A stretch of DNA of 40,194 nt. Origin: Nemertoderma westbladi (lineage: Eukaryota; Xenacoelomorpha; Nemertodermatida; Nemertodermatidae). This document shows, piece by piece, positions 11,166 to 20,500 of the stretch. Position 1 is the stretch's first letter, and each line of letters opens with the position of its first letter. The translations under genes were made by a program, and so were the position numbers. Below the pieces are notes generated by a model. That model did no database searches. It had not been told where the DNA came from and was given only the letters and a program-made list of their open reading frames with translations. Where the stretch lies: positions 1 to 40,194 of the forward strand of contig JAUCBJ010003612.1 of NCBI GenBank assembly GCA_032718475.1, read 5' to 3'.

Positions 11166-11296
11166 AACAGGTCGAACGCAAAGAGGCTTATAATGAAGAC
11201 GAGTACTGCATTGATTATATTCCTATAAACCACCTGGCTTTGCATATTGAACGTGCGTTTGGAAATAAGTTCGTGCTACCCTTCCGTGGGTGGTAG
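11150..11296 (+). pseudogene. Possible broken continuation of the Cys-rich ORF
   Basis: A frame open from 11150 to a TAG ending at 11296 encodes hydrophilic text with EAYNEDEYCIDYIP and HIERAFGNKF. Protein-like composition stops sharply at the TAG, before a G-rich run (11320-11341). It is in a different frame from the ORF at 10770. A putative 60-bp intron (11111-11170) has GT and AG borders, but the phases do not join the two good frames, so a frameshift is the simpler reading. Confidence 0.25.
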
Positions 11297-11496
11297 ATGT
11301 CGCGGTTATGTATTGGTGGGTGGGGGAGGGGGGGGGGGGGGTGCAGATTAAAAGGGGTGAACACGTACTGTCCCCCTTTCTTTGATTAATTGGTGGTGTG
11401 GGTTAATCTCTCATAACCTGATTTTGTGATACAGTCGCACAATTTTAATTTGTATCTCATAACTGGGCCTCGTGCTGCGCGAAGGCCCCACGATCG

Positions 11497-11680
11497 TGTT
11501 ACCAACGTCCACCAATTTCCAATGTCATTGTACTTCATGGCAGTGTCTTCATGACAAATCCGATGTTCTTGGATGCAGATGATGTCGATGTTATATTCCA
11601 TTGCCAGAGCAACCATGTCACCCTGTTTGCTATGTGCTTTCATTTTATTAATTTGCATTTTACTAAATTGTTACAACTAA
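11497..11680 (-). mobile_element. 5' part of the split LINE (endonuclease start)
   Basis: On the minus strand this encodes the start of the same endonuclease: MVALAMEYNIDIICIQEHR, with the Glu of the EN active site in IQEHR, then GNWWTLVT. The frame breaks exactly where the copy at 8122 begins (SSAVRNSANAS). Orientation and order agree with one LINE interrupted by the 3.37-kb insertion. The LINE appears 5'-truncated near 11680. Confidence 0.7.
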
Positions 11681-12128
11681 GTATTAATATTTCAAACGAG
11701 TAGTAGGCTACACAGTACTTTAAAGTACATTAAAAATTAAAAATAAAAAATTTCAATTGAACAAATTTTATCGTTTTAATTATTTGAATTGAATTCTACG
11801 TTTTTTTTTAAGAAATCCAATTCTTAATTACTGTACTCAATTCGATAGTTTCAACAATATCCTTTTCACATGCTATCAGTAACAATAATGACTTTAAAGT
11901 CATTCATACCTGACAGTCTTTCCATCGTGACATTTTTTATTGTGTTCTATCCTGTAATCATTTTTAAATATAGCTCCACACCTACTGTATCTGTTTTTCA
12001 TTTTACTTTGTAGCTTTGACCGCGGTGAGATATCGCACTGCTACCCTGGCCTATTAATAGGCAGGTTCGTTATTAATTTTTTTCAAATATAATATAACTA
12101 TAAATATAATTTAAATTAATATCTTTAG
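11681..12128 (+). other. Intron upstream of the first recognised exon
   Basis: The stretch is AT-rich, with no ORF or repeat of note. Its 3' end (TAAATTAATATCTTTAG at 12112-12128) supplies the acceptor of the exon at 12129. The polypyrimidine tract is weak. Confidence 0.5.
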
Positions 12129-12190
12129 ATGAACGAGATCGAGTTCAAAAGAAAACCTTCACAAAATGGGTCAATAAACATCTGGTAAAG
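12129..12190 (+). CDS. MACF1/DST-like: Spectraplakin exon: start of CH1 (actin-binding motif)
   Basis: This 62-nt exon encodes (D)ERDRVQKKTFTKWVNKHLVK, the beginning of the first calponin-homology domain of spectraplakins and plectin. It includes the KTFTKWVN part of the actinin-type actin-binding signature. The domain anchors these giant crosslinkers to F-actin. The acceptor is TTTAG at 12128. The first two bases complete a codon begun upstream (phase 1), and the exon ends in phase 0 at AAAG|GTAAGT, matching the exon structure I recall for vertebrate plectin. The last 18 nt plus the donor are the seed of array A, so this donor is only the first of 65 near-identical ones. The upstream exon is not identified with confidence. 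Confidence 0.92.
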
Positions 12191-14520
12191 GTAAGTCCAA
12201 CCCAAGCCAACAAACATCTGGTAAAGGTAAGTCCAACCCAAGCCAACAAACATCTGGTAAAGGTAAGTCCAACCCAAGCCAACAAACATCTGGTAAAGGT
12301 AAGTCCAACCCAAGCCAACAAACATCTGGTAAAGGTAAGTCCAACCCAAGCCAACAAACATCTGGTAAAGGTAAGTCCAACCCAAGCCAACAAACATCTG
12401 GTAAAGGTAAGTCCAACCCATGCCAACACACATCTGGTAAAGGTAAGTCCAACCCAAGCCAACAAACATCTGGTAAAGGTAAGTCCAACCCAAGCCAACA
12501 AACATCTGGTAAAGGTAAGTCCAACCCATGCCAACACACATCTGGTAAAGGTAAGTCCAACCCAAGCCAACAAACATCTGGTAAAGGTAAGTCCAACCCA
12601 TGCCAACACACATCTGGTAAAGGTAAGTCCAACCCAAGCCAACAAACATCTGGTAAAGGTAAGTCCAACCCAAGCCAACAAACATCTGGTAAAGGTAAGT
12701 CCAACCCATGCCAACACACATCTGGTAAAGGTAAGTCCAACCCAAGCCAACAAACATCTGGTAAAGGTAAGTCCAACCCAAGCCAACAAACATCTGGTAA
12801 AGGTAAGTCCAACCCAAGCCAACAAACATCTGGTAAAGGTAAGTCCAACCCAAGCCAACAAACATCTGGTAAAGGTAAGTCCAACCCATGCCAACAAACA
12901 TCTGGTAAAGGTAAGTCCAACCCATGCCAACAAACATCTGGTAAAGGTAAGTCCAACCCAAGCCAACAAACATCTGGTAAAGGTAAGTCCAACCCAAGCC
13001 AACAAACATCTGGTAAAGGTAAGTCCAACCCATGCCAACAAACATCTGGTAAAGGTAAGTCCAACCCAAGCCAACAAACATCTGGTAAAGGTAAGTCCAA
13101 CCCAAGCCAACAAACATCTGGTAAAGGTAAGTCCAACCCAAGCCAACAAACATCTGGTAAAGGTAAGTCCAACCCAAGCCAACAAACATCTGGTAAAGGT
13201 AAGTCCAACCCAAGCCAACAAACATCTGGTAAAGGTAAGTCCAACCCAAGCCAACAAACATCTGGTAAAGGTAACTCCAACCCATGCCAACAAACATCTG
13301 GTAAAGGTAAGTCCAACCCATGCCAACAAACATCTGATAAAGGTAAGTCCAACCCATGCCAACAAACATCTGGTAAAGGTAAGTCCAACCCATGCCAACA
13401 AACATCTGGTAAAGGTAAGTCCAACCCATGCCAACAAACATCTGGTAAAGGTAAGTCCAACCCATGCCAACAAACATCTGGTAAAGGTAAGTCGAACCCA
13501 TGCCAACAAACATCTGGTAAAGGTAAGTCCAACCCATGCCAACAAACATCTGGTAAAGGTAAGTCCAACCCAAGCCAACAAACATCTGGTAAAGGTAAGT
13601 CCAACCCAAGCCAACAAACATCTGGTAAAGGTAAGTCCAACCCAAGCCAACAAACATCTGGTAAAGGTAAGTCCAACCCAAGCCAACAAACATCTGGTAA
13701 AGGTAAGTCCAACCCAAGCCAACAAACATCTGGTAAAGGTAACTCCAACCCATGCCAACAAACATCTGGTAAAGGTAAGTCCAACCCATGCCAACAAACA
13801 TCTGATAAAGGTAAGTCCAACCCATGCCAACAAACATCTGGTAAAGGTAAGTCCAACCCATGCCAACAAACATCTGGTAAAGGTAAGTCCAACCCATGCC
13901 AACAAACATCTGGTAAAGGTAAGTCCAACCCAAGCCAACAAACATCTGGTAAAGGTAAGTCCAACCCAAGCCAACAAACATCTGGTAAAGGTAAGTCCAA
14001 CCCAAGCCAACAAACATCTGGTAAAGGTAAGTCCAACCCAAGCCAACAAACATCTGGTAAAGGTAAGTCCAACCCAAGCCAACAAACATCTGGTAAAGGT
14101 AAGTCCAACCCATGCCAACAAACATCTGGTAAAGGTAAGTCCAACCCAAGCCAACAAACATCTGGTAAAGGTAAGTCCAACCCAAGCCAACAAACATCTG
14201 GTAAAGGTAAGTCGAACCCATGCCAACAAACATCTGGTAAAGGTAAGTCCAACCCATGCCAACAAACATCTGGTAAAGGTAAGTCCAACCCAAGCCAACA
14301 AACATCTGGTAAAGGTAAGTCCAACCCAAGCCAACAAACATCTGGTAAAGGTAAGTTCAACCCAAGCCAACAAACATCTGGTAAAGGTAAGTCCAACCCA
14401 AGCCAACAAACATCTGGTAAAGGTAAGTCCAACCCAAGCCAACAAACATCTGGTAAAGGTAAGTCCTACCCATGCCAACACACATCTGGTAAAGGTAAGT
14501 CCAACTCACCCAACAAACTA
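12173..14520 (+). repeat. Array A: 36-bp minisatellite carrying exon end and splice donor, 65 copies
   Basis: The unit is AACAAACATCTGGTAAAG (a copy of the exon end, one synonymous change) followed by GTAAGTCCAACCCAAGCC. Donors fall at 12191+36k for k=0 to 64, the last at 14495, with no indels. Of 65 donors, 63 are GTAAGT and two are GTAACT (13271, 13739). Other variants are CCCATGCC, ACACACATC, TCTGATAAAG and single changes near the right edge. The variant pair at 13271/13333 recurs 468 bp later (13739/13801), showing internal duplication of a 13-unit block. Decayed copies continue to about 14580. In the exon frame all units are open, encoding NKHLVKVSPTQA-type repeats, up to TAA at 14519-14521. 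Confidence 0.95.
12191..14500 (+). promoter_or_regulatory. Tandem array of 65 candidate 5' splice sites
   Basis: Each AAAG|GTAAGT pairs with the U1 snRNA 5' end at all but the first exon position, so each is a strong donor by sequence. All are in phase 0 relative to the exon, and units are multiples of three with no stop, so any donor preserves the frame. Which are used, and whether the array acts as a decoy or length variant, cannot be read from DNA. Confidence 0.7.
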
Positions 14521-14731
14521 ACAAACATTTGGTATAATGAAGTCCAACCTTACCAAACAATCATATGGTAAAAGTAAGTCATATATCAGGTTTTCATCAA
14601 AAATACAGGTTACAGAAGGGCGGAATATAACCAAAGCAATAAACGAATTAGTATATGTACACGTACAGGTTATAAGACAGAAATAAGCGCTACAAAACAC
14701 TTAATAAAGATAAATTAAAAAAAATAAAAAA
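14521..14731 (+). other. Decayed edge of array A and AT-rich intron
   Basis: Two diverged unit relics appear at 14521-14545 and 14555-14580 (CATATGGTAAAAGTAAGTC). The remainder is AT-rich intron with no features. Confidence 0.5.
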
Positions 14732-15789
14732 TCTTCATATATAAAATTCCAATAAAAAGTCGACCGAAAAGTGAAATCCTGGTATTATTCACATGGGCGG
14801 GTAATTCCATACCTTCCCAACGCCCATGTGAAGAATACTAGGTTTTCAGTTCGAAATAGTATTGTAATTTTTAATATGAGATTTAATTTTTTTTATTTTT
14901 CCTTATTAAGTATTATATTGCGCTTATCTCTGTCTTATAACTTGTACAGATACTAGTTTGTTTATTGTTTTGGTTAGATTCATGTGAAATATAACAGCAG
15001 AAAGTCAAGTATATTTCACTTCACATTGGCCTACCCCCCCCCCCCCCCCCCCCACCTCGAATTAATACCTCCCTCTATTTGAAAATGTATCTACCTAAAT
15101 TCCCTGACCTCCTGGCTCCTATTACTCTGTCATATGACTATTAAATTATTGGCCGTCATTAGTCATCATTTTGAGTTCCATAACATCAACAAATTGTTAA
15201 GCTTTCGGTAGCTAATGACTGCAGCTGACGTCCAGAGTGAGCAATACTTTTGTTATTCCAATGGAACGGGGTGTGTAATAAAGTGCGACTGTTATTTAAT
15301 TCCCTTGTATCCCTGGGTGACTTATATATAGGTAACCGGAGTCCGTGTATGTTTTATGAGTAAGGCCGTTTACACCACATGTTGACATACTCTACTGTAC
15401 CGCCGTGCTCACTTCAAGGAAAGAAACTGCGTATGGTTTACTAAGAAATATGAAGCTATTTCTATAGCAGTCGGAACCACACAAATGATTCAACTGCCCT
15501 TGACGGCGTTTATATTACATTTATAGATAGAACGGCTAATTGGTATTTTTCATTAAATTTGCTGATTATCATCACTTACCTTGCACTATGTACCTATTAG
15601 CAGTAATGTCTGCTGGCATGGCGAGACAGTGGATGGGGGATTTGACGCAAATCCCATCACGACGAATTAATGTCTCGTCTTATTGTTTAATTATCAATTT
15701 AAGGCTCCCGTGTGAAGAATACCAGGTTTTCACTTTTCGGTTGGAATTTGATTGGAAATTTATATACGAAGAATTTTTTATATATGAAG
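14732..15789. mobile_element. 1.06-kb non-autonomous element with ~75-bp terminal inverted repeats
   Basis: The left end (14732-14800) and the reverse complement of the right end (15705-15789) share TCTTCATATATAAAA, TTCCAAT, CCGAAAAGTGAAA and CCTGGTATT(C/A)TTCACA in the same order. A third, inverted copy at 14819-14854 makes the left end a snap-back hairpin. The interior has a 20-C tract (15034-15053), the TTTATTGTTTTGGTTAGA motif at 14961-14978, and a GATTTG(ACGCAAAT) stretch near 15636-15656 that resembles the end of the poly-G MITE at 9852. There is no transposase ORF. It sits in the intron after exon 12129-12190. Confidence 0.5.
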
Positions 15790-15791
15790 AA

Positions 15792-15975
15792 TTTATTGTT
15801 TTGGTTAGATTTAGCCCTCCTGTACCTGTGTTTTTAGTGAAATCCATAGGTATTTTTCACTTAGGTTTCAAAGTGAAATGTAACTACAGAAATTCTGGAA
15901 TAGACCTACTTCACATGTGCCAATTAAGGGAAATGAGCAGCTTAAAAGGCACGTTATTCTAACCAAAACAATAAA
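15792..15975. mobile_element. 184-bp MITE with TTTATTGTTTTGGTTAGA ends
   Basis: An exact 18-bp motif at 15792-15809 and its exact reverse complement at 15958-15975 enclose a short non-coding interior. This is the clearest complete element built from the motif scattered elsewhere in the window. Confidence 0.55.
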
Positions 15976-17560
15976 CTAAAGTCAATATAACAGGAATCTG
16001 CTGCTGGCATATTTCATTTTTCAGATAGGCAAGAAACTATATAAGTTTACCACATTTTTATTTACTAACTTAATTCCATTCTTGGCGTATGGATCTGTGT
16101 CTCTGTACACCAGGAAATTAGATTGTTTGAAGGCAGGTGTGTCGTGACAACATTAGATAAGCAGGTGTTTAGTGACATTAATGTTTGCACAATAGCAGAA
16201 AATTTTTTTGTAAAATGTATTGGGTTTCTAGTACACAGATTTGTAAGTTGGTACGCTTAGAGAAATACCCCTTGCCCAAATAGAGTGATCTGATATGATA
16301 GTATTCCTCAGGGGCCCATTTAGCCAAAATATTGGGGGGGGGGTGGCTGTTTTAGGAAATTTTACTGAGTATAATACTGAATTTTGCCCAGTAAAATATT
16401 ATTTTTTATGACCTAAGATCAGTCTCGAGTGATATTACCAATTAATTATACACTTATAAATTTTATTTTTATGTACCGGTACGGTAAAGAAAGTCATATT
16501 TTGCTCTACCAAATAAAAATTGTTCGACTTTATAATCCGCATTTTCGAGGGATAATAAAAGCACATCTTTTTCGAGGCCGAAGTCCGAGGAAGAAATGCT
16601 TTTACCTAAAACCTACACAGCCCTAAAACTACAAAATAATTAAAAATTCCCTCATCTAATGGGCACCGGTAAGCGTGCGTTATAAAGGATTCGGACTGTT
16701 TTTTTGTTCTGCAATATGAAACTGTTAAGTTAATGAATTATCTTATAATTATAAGTTATCATATTGATATTGTGATACTGTTACATTTACATTTTATGTA
16801 GTTTATTTCAATCTTATTATTTCGGGAATACCATTTTTTTATTTCTTCACTGTTCCAAAATTTCCCCACTTCCCCGATCATGGCTGGCCAGCTAATTTAT
16901 AGTAATTAATTGACTTGGCCGACTTGGCCCAAAATATTGGGCCATGGGAGTTGTTGCATCCCTATGCCCAAATGACCCTTGAGGAGCCCTGGAAATGTCT
17001 ATATATTTGATTTCCAATAATTGTATTTCTTGCCTTTAACAAGGATTATAGCTCACGTAATCGATTTGTAGAGTTGCTCTCTTTCTGTTTCTACTCGAGT
17101 TATTGGTTAGTTAGACTGCTGTCCTTACAAACTCCAAACCCCCATACAATTCTACTTTCCTGTTTCGTATAAATCCAATATAACGTTGTGCGTGAAACTT
17201 GTTGTATCGCTGAATCAATAATCCCAGTACGCAAGCGCACTCCCTCCTTAATGACCAAGGAAGTAATCTGAGTGTGAGTCAGCAGCCAGTAGTGAGCCCA
17301 GATGTGGGAGATAGGTTCAATGTACAGGCTGCTGCTTTATTTATCCATTCTGATGTAGTTGCAGCTAAACTGGTATTATTATAAAATAAAGTTAAGCGCG
17401 CCTCTATAAGGCCCCGCCTCTATTAGAAAAGGACCACATTGCTTTGAACCCCACCGTTTCTAGAAGCCATCCCTCACCCCGGCGCTCTGCCATTCACTTT
17501 CGAACAATAGTACACTAATAATCACTTGACTTCTGGTACCCACTTAAACCCATAATGGCC
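15976..17560 (+). other. Intron sequence without recognisable genes
   Basis: The stretch is AT-rich with short chance open frames, a G-run at 16333-16341 and CCTTTAC/GTAAAAG words. No exon with plakin similarity is visible. Its right end passes into array D. Confidence 0.5.
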
Positions 17561-20500
17561 AGGACACACACATTAATGAGGGACACACACATTAATGAGG
17601 GACACACACATTAATGAGGGACACACACATTAATGAGGGACACACACATTAATGTGGGACACACACATTAATGAGGGACACAAACATTAATGAGGGACAC
17701 AAACATTAATGAGGGACACAAACAATAATGAGGGACGCATACAATAATGAGGGACACACACATTAATGAGGGACACACACATTAATGAGGGACACACACA
17801 TTAATGAGGGACACAAACATTAATGAGGGACACACATATTAATGGGGGACACACACATTAATGTGGGGCACACACATTAATGAGGGACACACACATTAAT
17901 GAGGGACACACACATTAATGTGGGGCACACACATTAATGAGGGACACACACATTAAGGAGGGACACACACATTAATGTGGGGCACACACATTAATGAGGG
18001 ACACACACATTAATGAGGGACACACACATTAATGAGGGACACACACATTAATGTGGGACACACACATTAATGAGGGACACACACATTAATGAGGGACACA
18101 CACATTAATGAGGGACACACACATTAATGAGGGACACACACATTAATGAGGGACACACACATTAATGAGGGACACAAACATTAATGAGGGACACACACAT
18201 TAATGGGGGACACACACATTAATGTGGGGCACACACATTAATGAGGGACACACACATTAATGAGGGACACACACATTAATGAGGGACACACACATTAATG
18301 TGGGACACACACAATACTGAGGGACACACACATTAATGAGGGACACACACATTAATGAGGGACACACACATTAATGAGGGACACACACATTAATGAGGGA
18401 CACACACATTAATGAGGGACACACACACATTAATGAGGGACACACACATTAATGAGGGACACACACAATACTGAGGGACACACACATTAATGAGGGACAC
18501 ACACATTAATGAGGGACACACACATTAATGAGGGACACACACATTAATGAGGGACACACACACATTAATGAGGGACACACACATTAATGAGGGACACACA
18601 CATTAATGAGGGGCACACACATTAATGAGGGACACACACATTAATGAGGGACGCAAACATTAATGAGGGACACAAACATTAATGAGGGACACACACATTA
18701 ATGAGGGACACACACATTAATGAGGGACGCAAACATTAATGAGGGACACAAACATTAATGAGGGACACACACATTAATGAGGGACACACACATTAATGAG
18801 GGACGCAAACATTAATGAGGGACACAAACATTAATGAGGGACACACACATTAATGAGGGACACACACATTAATGAGGGCGCAAACATTAATGAGGGACAC
18901 AAACATTAATGAGGGACACAAACAATAATGAGGCACGCATACAATAATGAGGGACACACACATTAATGAGGGACGCAAACATTAATGAGGGACACAAACA
19001 TTAATGAGGGACACAAACAATAATGAGGGACGCATACAATAATGAGGGACACAAACAATAATGAGGGACACAAACATTAATGAGGGACACAAACATTAAT
19101 GAGGGACACAACATTAATGAGGGACACAAACAATAAACGAGGGACACAAACATTAATGAGGGACACACACATTAATGAGGGACACACACATTAATGAGGG
19201 ACGCAAACATTAACGAGGGACATACATATTAATGAGGGACACACACATTAATCAGGGACGCAAACATTAATGAGGGACACAAACATTAATGAGGGACACA
19301 CACATTAATGAGGGACACACACATTAATGAGGGACGCTAACATTAACGAGGGACACACATATTAATGAGGGACACACACATTAATGAGGGACGCAAACAT
19401 TAATGAGGGACACAAACATTAATGAGGGACACAAACAATAATGAGGGACGCATACAATAATGAGGGACACAAACATTAATGAGGGACACACACATTAATG
19501 AGGACGCAAACATTAATGAGGGACACAAACATTAATGAGGGACACAAACATTAATGAGGGACACACACATTAATGAGGGACACACACATTAATGAGGGAC
19601 GCAAACATTAACGAGGGACATACATATTAATGAGGGACACACACATTAATGAGGGACGCAAACATTAATGAGGGACACAAACATTAATGAGGGACACACA
19701 CATTAATGGGGGACACACACATTAATGAGGGACGCAAACATTAACGAGGGACACACATATTAATGAGGGACACACACATTAATGAGGGACGCATACAATA
19801 ATGAGGGACACAAACATTAACGAGGGACACACACATTAATGAGGGACACACACATTAATGAGGGACGCAAACATTAATGAGGGACACAAACATTAATGAG
19901 GGACACACACATTAGTGTGGGACACACACATTAATGAGGGACACACACAATACTGAGGGACACACACATTAATGAGGGACACACACATTAATGAGGGATG
20001 CAAACATTAATGAGGGACACAAACATTAATGAGGGACACACACATTAATGAGGGACACACACATTAGTGTGGGACACACACATTAATGAGGGACACACAC
20101 AATACTGAGGGACACACACATTAATGAGGGAAACGCACATTAATGAGGGACGCAAACATTAATGAGGGACACAAACATTAATGAGGGACACACACATTAA
20201 TGAGGGACGCAAACATTAACGAGGGACACACATATTAATGAGGGACACACACATTAATGAGGGACGCAAACATTAATGAGGGACACAAACATTAATGAGG
20301 GACACAAACAATAATGAGGGACGCATACAATAATGAGGGACACACACATTAATGAGGGACGCAAACATTAATGAGGGACACAAACATTAATGTTGGACAC
20401 AAACATTAATGAGGGACATAAACATTAATGTTGGAAACAAACATTAATGACACCACTAGACCAAGCAGCAGCTTGGTCTAGTGGTGACATTACTGTGCTT

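Larger units (their letters stand above)
8123..11496. mobile_element. 3.37-kb insertion splitting the LINE
   Basis: On the + strand the LINE stops at GCTGAGCTTGT (ending 8122) and resumes at TGTTACCAACG (starting 11497). Joined with one TGT, these give a continuous endonuclease frame (TLVT then SSAVRNSA), so the sequence between is an insertion with an apparent 3-bp TGT target duplication. The left border begins GGGGCGAGCCACG and the right border ends GGCCCCACGATCG. A CGTGGGGCCTTCG(T/C)GCAGCA word occurs at 8323 and, inverted, at the right border. Contents include a decayed coding stretch, a poly-G MITE and a Cys-rich ORF. The family is not recognised, and it may be a composite of several insertions. 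Confidence 0.55.

Noticed and set aside
12125-14481. Three long minus-strand open frames of 738-778 codons over array A
   Set aside because: They are frame by-products of a 36-bp unit with no stops in any of these frames. There is no start context, the 12-residue repeat is unchanging, and the sense strand explains the sequence as a duplicated exon-intron junction.
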